Shown piece by piece: positions 36,446 through 47,858 of a DNA stretch of 64,000 nucleotides (position 1 is the first letter of the stretch; every line of letters begins with the position of its first letter). The position numbers and the translations under genes were made by a program. The notes below the pieces were generated by a model. That model had not been told where the DNA came from. It saw only the letters and a list, made by a program, of their open reading frames with translations, and searched no databases. This stretch comes from Nemophila menziesii (lineage: Eukaryota; Streptophyta; Magnoliopsida; Boraginales; Hydrophyllaceae): contig JARWIR010000011.1 in NCBI GenBank assembly GCA_029959085.1, positions 7,999,840-8,063,839 on the forward strand, read 5' to 3'.

Positions 36446-39232
36446 ATGCGAAGGAGACTCTTTAAGGATCTAGAGCCAACACTTCCGATCCTTAGTAATC
36501 CAGAAACATTAATCAGACTTGCTAACAAGAGAAAGAGAGAACAAGAATCCTTAGAAGTAGAAGAATTAATTTACAGAATGGAGGACATTAATATTCAGAA
36601 TCAACAAAACAATAACGGACAAGCTCAAATAGTGATGAATCAAGATCCTTGGTTTACTAATGGTCCACCAGAAGTTCCATTCCGTGCTCCTGCTATAGGA
36701 GTAGGTGCTCCCGATATAAATGTTCCGAGGTTTCATCCAGATTCGGGTATGTTAGCTCAATTCCAAACTTTTGGAATTTTTTGTGGTAGACCAGGAGAAG
36801 ATCCTATTAGAGCAGTACTGAAATTTAAGCAGATATGTGATTCTTACATCACACAAGGGGTTTCAAGAGAACAGATGTATTATGCTGTGTTTCGATTTTT
36901 CGTTGTTGATGGAGCGAGTGAATGGCATGATACACAAGATCCCACGAAGATAACAAACTGGGACCAATTAGAGACTGCTTTCTTTGACAGGTATTACCCA
37001 AGTAACATGAGGTTAGATGCTGAATTAGAATTGACGCATTTCCGTCAAGAATATGATGAAACTGTGGGTAAAAGCTGAACAAGATTCCAGATGTGGTTAC
37101 GTAGAGTTCCCTCTCATGGCTTTTCAGAACAACAACAGCTAAAAATCTTTTACAGAGGCCTTGATGGGACTTCGAGAGAGAAATTGGATATGTTATGTGG
37201 TGCAGGTTTCCTTCAAGTTCAACCCGCTCATGTTAAAATCATTTTAGAAAGAACAGTCAAGAATGAAGTTGGGTGGAATTCAGTAAGAACACCAGTTACA
37301 GGAGGAGTCAATAATGTTAATATCGAAGAAAAGTTTCCTACGCTAGAGACAAAGATTCAAACCACACTAGAACAACAACTGAGACAACTTACTCTAGCCG
37401 TGAAAGAAGGTTTTTCGAATAAAAGAGGTGAGGTAAAGGTTGCACAAGAGGTATATGGATGTGAGTATTGCGGTGTTAATGATCATAGTTGGGAAAATTG
37501 TCAAAATAACCAAGAATCCGTGATGTTTGTCTCCAACATAGGTAACTTTAATTCGAATGGTAATGGATATCAACCTAACAGAAACCATCCTGGGTTTCAA
37601 TACTCAAATCCTAATGGGGCAGCCAATCCTACATATGCATATCAGCCTCACCCCCAAGGTAACAATTTCAATCCAAGACCACAAAATAATTATCAAGGAG
37701 GACAAAATCTGGGAAATTATGTTCAGAGACAAGCTCCTCAAGACAATTACGATGACACAATGAATCAGAAAGCCTTATCTGCCTATCCGCAAGAAGGTGT
37801 AGTTACCCTTCAGAAAACCGTAGAAAGTTTAATTGCTCTTCAGACACAAGCCATGGAACGTCAACAAGCATCTGAAGCAAACATGAAGTTATTACAGAAT
37901 CAGATGAATCAGATAAATAAACAGCTAAATCAATGTCCACAAGGGCAACTCCCTAGCGATACTGAGAATCCAATCCAAATCGAAGACTGTAAAGCTATTA
38001 CTCTCAGAAGTGGTAAGAACCTTCCTCCACCTCCTTTCCCGGTTATGAAAGAAAAAGAAGTTAGAAAAGAAAAATAGGTGGTGAATGAAGATAAAGAAGT
38101 TGAAGTGGAAGAAGTGGAGAGATCTAATGAAATTCCGAAAAAGAAAGATGATGCTATAATAAACCGTCCTCCTCCACCATTTCCATCGAGAGTTCAAAAG
38201 AAGGGTGATATGGCTGATTATCAAAAATTCTTTAACAAGGTAAGAGGTCTTAGCATAAATATTCTGTTGCTAGAAGCTATTCGAGATGTACCCAAGTATG
38301 CTAAGTTTTTGAAACGAGCCCTCACTAACAAAAGGCCGTATTGTGATAATGAGATGATTGGTCTCCCTGAGGAATGTAGTGCTATTTGTCAAGGTAAATT
38401 ACCTCCAAAGTTAGTTGATCCTGGGAGCTTTACAATTCCGATATCTATTGGTAATGAGTGGAGAGGAAAAGCACTATGTGATTTGGGTGCAAGCATAAAT
38501 CTTATGCCCAAATCAATCTTTGACAAGCTTAATATTGAAGCAAGACCCACTTCTATGGTCTTGCAAATGGCGGATCGATCTCTTGCACATCCAGAAGGCC
38601 GAATCGAAGATGTCCTCGTTAAGGCAGGTACGTTAATTTTTCCCGCTGATTTCATTATACTTGATTACGACGCGGATAGGAATGTCCCCATTATTTTGGG
38701 AAGACCATTCCTAGCCACGGGGCGTACTTTGATTGATGTAGAAAACGGCGAAATGATTATGAGAATCCAAGACGAGGAAATGAAGTTTAACGTGTTCAGA
38801 CCTATGAAGTTTCCGGATTCCAAGGAAGAATGTTTTCGTATAGATGTAATGGAACCGGTAAGGAAAGAGCCAACTAGTGTTATGGAAACCTTAGGGGTGG
38901 AGGAAAAAGAACTAAGAAAGAAACCACCGATCAAAGTTCCTCCAAATCCTAAGAGAAATCCACCACTCAATCATGCGAAGAAGAAAGAGAAAACACGTGT
39001 CACGAAGGTTCCAAAGGAACCTAAGAAGGAAAGAAAGAAAAAGGAGTTCAAAGTAGGCGAAGAAGTTGCTATGAAAAAGCCTAAACCTCCTTCAAAGACA
39101 TGTGAATCAAAGAACTCTTGGCTAGGACCATTCGTGGTTGCTAAGGTAATCTCAGATAAGTTAGTTGGAATAAAAGCTAAGGGTTGTAAATTCCGAGTTG
39201 CAAATATTGATAACCTCACTCACTGCTGGTGA
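36446..39232 (+). pseudogene. Athila gag-protease fused to integrase C-terminus; pol core deleted
   Basis: One continuous frame is interrupted only by TGA at 37076 (at a Trp position, in GKS-stop-TRFQMWLRR) and TAG at 38075. The order is: N-terminal RRRLFKDLEP...; retrotransposon gag domain (GASEWHDTQDPTKITNWDQL ... ELTHFRQEYDETV); CCHC zinc knuckle CEYCGVNDHSWENC (about 37461-37502); a Gln/Asn-rich spacer; IQIEDCKAITLRSGK; and an aspartic protease with ALCDLGASINLMPKSIFD and IILGRPFLATGRTLIDVENG. About 110 codons of Lys/Pro-rich linker lead straight into SWLGPFVVAKVISDKLVGIK ... FRVANIDNLTHCW-stop, the integrase C-terminal tail. RT, RNase H, the integrase zinc finger and the DDE core are absent, about 2.5-3 kb less than a full pol, with the frame kept. 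Gag would assemble particles; mobility would need other elements in trans. Confidence 0.85.
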
Positions 39233-39480
39233 GGTTATGTGAATGACTGATAAATGAGGTAACCCGTCGAGCTTAACGACGCTAAACAAAAGCCATTTCT
39301 TGTATATTAGTTTAAATTTTTATTTTTTGTAGTTTAAATTCGTTTGATTTTCGTTAATTTAGTGTTTATTAGTAAGAAATGAGGAAGGGTAGTTGTTTTC
39401 GATGATTTCAGGGATAAAAAGGTCATGAGTTTGGGGTCAAAAGGGCGAAAATAGAAGAAGCATTTGTGGTGTTCCAGGGG
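39233..39480 (+). other. Post-pol noncoding region
   Basis: Just after the stop lies GAGGTAACCCGTCGAGCTTA then ACGACGCTAAAC, similar to the conserved short motif that follows pol in Athila-group elements. The rest is noncoding. It supports that the frame above ends at the true 3' end of pol. Confidence 0.55.
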
Positions 39481-39920
39481 CAAACCGGGTACCCGCATTC
39501 GCAAATGTGGGTACCCAGTTTCGAAAGCTAAAAATTCCAACTTTCTGACCCTGCATCTTGGGTCCCGCGTTTTGCTGCGTCACCACTGCGTTTTGCTGCG
39601 TTTTGATTCGCGCCATCGACGTAAACCGGGTTCCCGCATTTGCAAATGCGGGTACCCGGTTTCGGAGCTGTACTTTTCCAAATTCTCTGACCCGGCGTCT
39701 TGGGAGGTTGCGTTTTGGTGCGTCTTGGCTCGCGCCATTAACGAAAAACCGGGTACCCGCATTTGCAAATGCGGGAACCAGGTTTCGAAGGGCATTTCTC
39801 TGACCCCGCGTTTTGGCTGCTTTTTGAGTTATTAAAAAAAAAAAAATTACTTTTTCGCGTCGACACAGCGATGCGAAACTGGGGCCCCGCATTTGCAAAT
39901 GCGGGTATCCGGTTTCTTCT
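39480..39920. repeat. Four GC-rich palindromes spaced about 130 bp
   Basis: Palindromes built on GGGTACCCGCATTTG joined to its reverse complement are centred at about 39500, 39640, 39765 and 39895. Inter-palindrome sequence is also repeated (CTGACCC, GCGTTTTG, CGCGCCAT), so this is a four-unit minisatellite of about 125-140 bp. It carries no gene. Arms vary by single bases, so individual hairpins are imperfect. Confidence 0.85.
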
Positions 39921-41774
39921 GTGACAAGTCAATTTTCAGCTTTTTAGCCCTAGATTTTCACCTCTTTCTTCGAACCAGCCTCCAAAAACACTCGTAAAAC
40001 CCAGAATTTCCTGAAAATCATCATCTACAACCACACAATCATCAAATCCTACCCTCTTTCACCACAATAACATACACTCAATTCATCTCCTATCCAAAGC
40101 ACCATGGAGTTCCCACTTTTGTTCAATTGTTCTTCATCCAAGCTTCAAATTAAATCCAATTCCCTCTTCCCCCACATCAATTAGCCTTTACCCATCTCAT
40201 ATTCCACCATAATCTTCAAGTCTTAAGCCTCAGAACATCAAAGTTCTAAGCCTTAGCTTCTCACTATTTGAAGTTTTGAGTTTGGGGTGGAAAGAGATGC
40301 TTATCAGAACCGTTTTCATGTGTACTTATCGAAGGAATTCTCCAAGAAACAGAAACACTTTTGGTACTGTTCAAGAACAAGCTATTGAGATTCCTAATTC
40401 GCGTTACAAACACAAGACTGAAGAGGTTAAAAATTAAAGCTAATCCTAAGAAGAGAGAAGTGATTGAGGAACCTGAAAGTGAGGAAGAAAATGAACCGAT
40501 AATGAGTTGGAATCGAAAATCAAGGTGTTGGAAGAGAATACGGATACGAGGTGCGCTATTTTGGGAAACGTTACAAACAAGTTGAACTTTATTTGTTCAA
40601 AGCACAACTTACGATGTCTAGACGCGAGATAAAGTTCAGGGACGCAACACCGACAACCAGCCTCGCGCTTGTTAAGATACGTTTTCTATCCCTTCTCATT
40701 TAGTGTAGATTATTTTATTGCTTTGAGTCTTTTCGAGTCGTGGGGACACGACTCATTTTTGAGTTTGGGGTGGGGTTCGTTGCCCCATCCCAGTTTGTAT
40801 GTGTTATATGTTTTATTTGCTTTCAATAAAATAATTTTCGGAGTTGCGTTTGACTGTAGAAGATTTTAAATGTCCCTTTAAGCATACTTTTGATGAATCT
40901 ATGATAGTAAATAGTGGACTTTAGGGATTGATATAAAACACATTTAGAATTGTATGCAAACATAGGTGATTAATAGGAAAAATTAATGAACAATGCAAAT
41001 GAAGTAAGCTTGTACTTAAGGAATATGTTTGGTGTGTAGAAAGTGAAATCCTAATTGTTGAGAATGGTTTTCTAATTGATAATGTGGTAAATGGATTCAC
41101 ATTTCCAAATAACTAATCATACATGTATGCTAACATACATGTGTCTTGATTGTTAAATTTGATATCATAATTTAAATAGGGTACCAACATTAATTTGATT
41201 TGTAATTTGTTTATACGATTCTTTCTTTTATTTATTTATTGGACACCTTTCAAGTCCCCCTGCTATAGTATTCGCTGCAAAGGATGTATAAGATGAGCAC
41301 AGGGTCGGCAGTGCCTTGTGCGATAGAAGTCTTCGGTGGATGCTTATTGAGAAAACCCCTCCCTTAAGGTACGCTATGTAGGTACATATTCTTTTACCTA
41401 AGTTACTCTTCTGTATAGGGGGAAATTTTCCCATTCTCGTACTTGATAACTTGCCAGCAATGGGTTTTGTATCTTTCAATCCACGAGGGAAGTTCCTCGT
41501 ATAAGGCTTTTCAACCTACACTTTTTCTTCTTACGCTTTAATCAAAATATGGACATACACCATGATTTCCAAGAGGTTGTAATGTGTGTGATATTATAAT
41601 TAAATTTGAAACTCATAGTTTGTTAGGCCTTGAGTGAAAGCAAGATAAACCTTAGCGCTGTTTATATCTCAAATATTACAAGATGCTACGAATAACTGAC
41701 ATACGAAGTATTATACACTATCTCCTTCTTTTTGGTGAATGTTAAAGAGTGAGTAATTTGTTGCCTCACAATTT
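39761..41774 (+). repeat. Array unit 1
   Basis: The shortest unit. It lacks a 14-bp duplication (TTTTGGGTCCCGCG) that the other four share near their start, and carries several unique bases (GTACTTAAGG, GATTAATAGG, GAATACGGATACG). It is the only unit preceded by an intact palindrome 3. Confidence 0.9.
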
Positions 41775-43802
41775 ATTTGCAAATGCGGGAACCAGGTTTC
41801 GAAGGGCATTTCTCTGACCCCGCGTTTTGGGTCCCGCGTTTTGGCTGCTTTTTGGGTTATTAAAAAAAAAAAAATTACTTTTTCGCGTTGACACAGCGAT
41901 GCGAAACTGGGGCCCCGCATTTGCAAATGCAGGTACCCGGTTTCTTCTGTGACAAGTCAATTTTCAGCTTTTTAGCCCTAGATTTTCACCTCTTTCTTCG
42001 AACCAGCCTCCAAAAACACTCGCAAAACCCAAAATTTCCTGAAAATCATCATCTACAACCACACAATCATCAAATCCTACCCTCTTTCACCACAATAACA
42101 TACACTCAATTCATCTCCTATCCAAAGCACCATGGAGTTCCCACTTTTGTTCAATTGTTCTTCATCCAAGCTTCAAATTAAATCCAATTCCCTCTTCCCC
42201 CACATCAATTAGCCTTTACCCATCTCATATTCCACCATAATCTTCAAGTCTTAAGCCTCAGAACATCAAAGTTCTAAGCCTTAGCTTCTCACTATTTGAA
42301 GTTTTGAGTTTGGGGTGGAAAGAGATGCTTATCAGAACCGTTTTCATGTGTACTTATCGAAGGAATTCTCCAAGAAACAGAAACACTTTTGGTACTGTTC
42401 AAGAACAAGCTATTTAGATTCCTAATTCGTGTTACAAACACAAGACTGCAGAGGTTAAAAATTAAAGCTAATCCTAAGAAGAGAGAAGTGATTGAGGAAC
42501 CTGAAAGTGAGGAAGAAAATGAACCGATAATGAGTTGGAATCGAAAATCAAGGTGTTGGAAGAGAATCAGGATACGAGGTGCGCTATTTTGGGAAACGTT
42601 ACAAACAAGTTGAACTTTATTTGTTCAAAGCACAACTTACGATGTCTAGACGCGAGATAAAGTTCAGGGACGCAACACCGACAACCAGCCTCGTGCTTGT
42701 TAAGATACGTTTTCTATCCCTTCTCATTTAGTGTAGATTATTTTATTGCTTTGAGTCTTTTCGAGTCGTGGGGACACGACTCATTTTTGAGTTTGGGGTG
42801 GGGTTCGTTGCCCCATCCCAGTTTTTATGTGTTATATGTTTTATTTGCTTTCAATAAAATAATTTTCGGAGTTGCGTTTGACTGTAGAAGATTTTAAATG
42901 TCCCTTTAAGCATACTTTTGATGAATCTATGATAGTAAATAGTGGACTTTAGGGATTGATATAAAACACATTTAGAATTGTATGCAAACATAGGTGATTA
43001 GTAGGAAAAATTAATGAACAATGCAAATGAAGTAAGCTTGTAATTAAGGAATATGTTTGGTGTGTAGAAAGTGAAATCCTAATTGTTGAGAATGGTTTTC
43101 TCAATGATAATGTGGTAAATGGATTCACATTTCCAAATAACTAATCATACATGTATGCTAACATACATGTGTCTTGATTGTTAAATTTGATATCGTAATT
43201 TAAATAGGGTACCAACATTAATTTGATTTGTAATTTGTTTATACGATTCTTTCTTTTATTTATTTATTGGACACCTTTCAAGTCCCCCTGCTATAGTATT
43301 CGCTGCAAAGGATGTATAAGATGAGCACAGGGTCGGCAGTGCCTTGTGCGATAGAAGTCTTCGGTGGATGCTTATTGAGAAAACCCCTCCCTTAAGGTAC
43401 GCTATGTAGGTACATATTCTTCTACCTAAGTTACTCTTCTGTATAGGGGGAAATTTTCCCATTCTCGTACTTGATAACTTGCCAGCAATGGGTTTTGTAT
43501 CTTTCAATCCACGAGGGAAGTTCCTCGTATAAGGCTTTTCAACCTACACTTTTTCTTCTTACGCTTTAATCAAAATATGGACATACACCATGATTTCCAA
43601 GAGGTTGTAATGTGTGTGATATTATAATTAAATTTGAAACTCATAGTTTGTTAGGCCTTGAGTGAAAGCAAGATAAACCTTAGCGCTGTTTATATCTCAA
43701 ATATTACAAGATGCTACGAATAACTGACATACGAAGTATTATACACTATCTCCTTCTTTTTGGTGAATGTTAAAGAGTGAGTAATTTGTTGCCTCACAAT
43801 TT
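41775..43802 (+). repeat. Array unit 2
   Basis: Nearly identical to unit 3: both have CTATTTAGATTCC, ATTCGTGTTAC and ACTGCAGAGG where units 1, 4 and 5 have CTATTGAGATTCC, ATTCGCGTTAC and ACTGAAGAGG. Confidence 0.9.
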
Positions 43803-45830
43803 ATTTGCAAATGCGGGAACCAGGTTTCGAAGGGCATTTCTCTGACCCCGCGTTTTGGGTCCCGCGTTTTGGCTGCTTTTTGGGTTATTAAAAAAAAAAA
43901 AATTACTTTTTCGCGTTGACACAGCGATGCGAAACTGGGGCCCCGCATTTGCAAATGCAGGTACCCGGTTTCTTCTGTGACAAGTCAATTTTCAGCTTTT
44001 TAGCCCTAGATTTTCACCTCTTTCTTCGAACCAGCCTCCAAAAACACTCGCAAAACCCAAAATTTCCTGAAAATCATCATCTACAACCACACAATCATCA
44101 AATCCTACCCTCTTTCACCACAATAACATACACTCAATTCATCTCCTATCCAAAGCACCATGGAGTTTCCACTTTTGTTCAATTGTTCTTCATCCAAGCT
44201 TCAAATTAAATCCAATTCCCTCTTCCCCCACATCAATTAGCCTTTACCCATCTCATATTCCACCATAATCTTCAAGTCTTAAGCCTCAGAACATCAAAGT
44301 TCTAAGCCTTAGCTTCTCACTATTTGAAGTTTTGAGTTTGGGGTGGAAAGAGATGCTTATCAGAACCGTTTTCATGTGTACTTATCGAAGGAATTCTCCA
44401 AGAAACAGAAACACTTTTGGTACTGTTCAAGAACAAGCTATTTAGATTCCTAATTCGTGTTACAAACACAAGACTGCAGAGGTTAAAAATTAAAGCTAAT
44501 CCTAAGAAGAGAGAAGTGATTGAGGAACCTGAAAGTGAGGAAGAAAATGAACCGATAATGAGTTGGAATCGAAAATCAAGGTGTTGGAAGAGAATCAGGA
44601 TACGAGGTGCGCTATTTTGGGAAACGTTACAAACAAGTTGAACTTTATTTGTTCAAAGCACAACTTACGATGTCTAGACGCGAGATAAAGTTCAGGGACG
44701 CAACACCGACAACCAGCCTCGTGCTTGTTAAGATACGTTTTCTATCCCTTCTCATTTAGTGTAGATTATTTTATTGCTTTGAGTCTTTTCGAGTCGTGGG
44801 GACACGACTCATTTTTGAGTTTGGGGTGGGGTTCGTTGCCCCATCCCAGTTTTTATGTGTTATATGTTTTATTTGCTTTCAATAAAATAATTTTCGGAGT
44901 TGCGTTTGACTGTAGAAGATTTTAAATGTCCCTTTAAGCATACTTTTGATGAATCTATGATAGTAAATAGTGGACTTTAGGGATTGATATAAAACACATT
45001 TAGAATTGTATGCAAACATAGGTGATTAGTAGGAAAAATTAATGAACAATGCAAATGAAGTAAGCTTGTAATTAAGGAATATGTTTGGTGTGTAGAAAGT
45101 GAAATCCTAATTGTTGAGAATGGTTTTCTCAATGATAATGTGGTAAATGGATTCACATTTCCAAATAACTAATCATACATGTATGCTAACATACATGTGT
45201 CTTGATTGTTAAATTTGATATCGTAATTTAAATAGGGTACCAACATTAATTTGATTTGTAATTTGTTTATACGATTCTTTCTTTTATTTATTTATTGGAC
45301 ACCTTTCAAGTCCCCCTGCTATAGTATTCGCTGCAAAGGATGTATAAGATGAGCACAGGGTCGGCAGTGCCTTGTGCGATAGAAGTCTTCGGTGGATGCT
45401 TATTGAGAAAACCCCTCCCTTAAGGTACGCTATGTAGGTACATATTCTTCTACCTAAGTTACTCTTCTGTATAGGGGGAAATTTTCCCATTCTCGTACTT
45501 GATAACTTGCCAGCAATGGGTTTTGTATCTTTCAATCCACGAGGGAAGTTCCTCGTATAAGGCTTTTCAACCTACACTTTTTCTTCTTACGCTTTAATCA
45601 AAATATGGACATACACCATGATTTCCAAGAGGTTGTAATGTGTGTGATATTATAATTAAATTTGAAACTCATAGTTTGTTAGGCCTTGAGTGAAAGCAAG
45701 ATAAACCTTAGCGCTGTTTATATCTCAAATATTACAAGATGCTACGAATAACTGACATACGAAGTATTATACACTATCTCCTTCTTTTTGGTGAATGTTA
45801 AAGAGTGAGTAATTTGTTGCCTCACAATTT
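43803..45830 (+). repeat. Array unit 3
   Basis: Sister of unit 2. It differs by single bases such as GGAGTTTCCAC (unit 2 GGAGTTCCCAC). Confidence 0.9.
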
Positions 45831-47858
45831 ATTTGCAAATGCGGGAACCAGGTTTCGAAGGGCATTTCTCTGACCCCGCGTTTTGGGTCCCGCGTTTTGG
45901 CTGCTTTTTGGGTTATTAAAAAAAAAAAAAATTACTTTTTCGCGTCGACACAGCGATGCGAAACTGGGGCCCCGCATTTGCAAATGCAGGTACCCGGTTT
46001 CTTCTGTGACAAGTCAATTTTCAGCTTTTTAGCCCTAGATTTTCACCTCTTTCTTCGAACCAGCCTCCAAAAACACTCGCAAAACCCAAAATTTCCTGAA
46101 AATCATCATCTACAACCACACAATCATCAAATCCTACCCTCTTTCACCACAATAACATACACTCAATTCATCTCCTATCCAAATCACCATGGAGTTCCCA
46201 CTTTTGTTCAATTGTTTTTCATCCAAGCTTCAAATTAAATCCAATTCCCTCTTCCCCCACATCAATTAGCCTTTACCCATCTCATATTCCACCATAATCT
46301 TCAAGTCTTAAGCCTCAGAACATCAAAGTTCTAAGCCTTAGCTTCTCACTATTTGAAGTTTTGAGTTTGGGGTGGAAAGAGATGCTTATCAGAACCGTTT
46401 TCATGTGTACTTATCGAAGGAATTCTCCAAGAAACAGAAACACTTTTGGTACTGTTCAAGAACAAGCTATTGAGATTCCTAATTCGCGTTACAAACACAA
46501 GACTGAAGAGGTTAATAATTAAAGCTAATCCTAAGAAGAGAGAAGTGATTGAGGAACCTGAAAGTGAGGAAGAAAATGAACCGATAATGAGTTGGAATCG
46601 AAAATCAAGGTGTTGGAAGAGAATCAGGATACGAGGTGCGCTATTTTGGGAAACGTTACAAACAAGTTGAACTTTATTTGTTCAAAGCACAACTTACGAT
46701 GTCTAGACGCGAGATAAAGTTCAGGGACGCAACACCGACAACCAGCCTCGCGCTTGTTAAGATACGTTTCTATCCCTTCTCATTTAGTGTAGATTATTTT
46801 ATTGCTTTGAGTCTTTTCGAGTCGTGGGGACACGACTCATTTTTGAGTTTGGGGTGGGGTTCGTTGCCCCATCCCAGTTTTTATGTGTTATATGTTTTAT
46901 TTGCTTTCAATAAAATAATTTTCGGAGTTGCGTTTGACTGTAGAAGATTTTAAATGTCCCTTTAAGCATACTTTTGATGAATCTATGATAGTAAATAGTG
47001 GACTTTAGGGATTGATATAAAACACATTTAGAATTGTATGCAAACATAGGTGATTAGTAGGAAAAATTAATGAACAATGCAAATGAAGTAAGCTTGTAAT
47101 TAAGGAATATGTTCGGTGTGTAGAAAGTGAAATCCTAATTGTTGAGAATGGTTTTCTCAATGATAATGTGGTAAATGGATTCACATTTCCAAATAACTAA
47201 TCATACATGTATGCTAACATACATGTGTCTTGATTGTTAAATTTGATATCGTAATTTAAATAGGGTACCAACATTAATTTGATTTGTAATTTGTTTATAC
47301 GATTCTTTCTTTTATTTATTTATTGGACACCTTTCAAGTCCCCCTGCTATAGTATTCGCTGCAAAGGATGTATAAGATGAGCACAGGGTCGGCAGTGCCT
47401 TGTGCGATAGAAGTCTTCGGTGGATGCTTATTGAGAAAACCCCTCCCTTAAGGTACGCTATGTACGTACATATTCTTCTACCTAAGTTACTCTTCTGTAT
47501 AGGGGGAAATTTTCCCATTCTCGTACTTGATAACTTGCCAGCAATGGGTTTTGTATCTTTCAATCCACGAGGGAAGTTCCTCGTATAAGGCTTTTCAACC
47601 TACACTTTTTCTTCTTACGCTTTAATCAAAATATGGACATACACCATGATTTCCAAGAGGTTGTAATGTGTGTGATATTATAATTAAATTTGAAACTCAT
47701 AGTTTGTTAGGCCTTGAGTGAAAGCAAGATAAACCTTAGCGCTGTTTATATCTCAAATATTACAAGATGCTACGAATAACTGACATACGAAGTATTATAC
47801 ACTATCTCCTTCTTTTTGGTGAATGTTAAAGAGTGAGTAATTTGTTGCCTCACAATTT
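45831..47858 (+). repeat. Array unit 4
   Basis: Sister of unit 5. Both have CCAAATCACCATGG, ATTGTTTTTCATCC and a one-base shorter T run in GATACGTTTCTATC. Confidence 0.9.

Noticed and set aside
39480..39920. CRISPR-like array because of regularly spaced palindromic repeats
   Set aside because: Spacers are themselves repeated, the context is a plant retroelement, and no cas genes occur. It is a minisatellite.
39437..39932. Frames on both strands reading repeated FANAGTRF/ICKCGYPV peptides
   Set aside because: The peptides are translations of the GC-rich palindromes, seen on both strands and in several frames, so they are not coding evidence.
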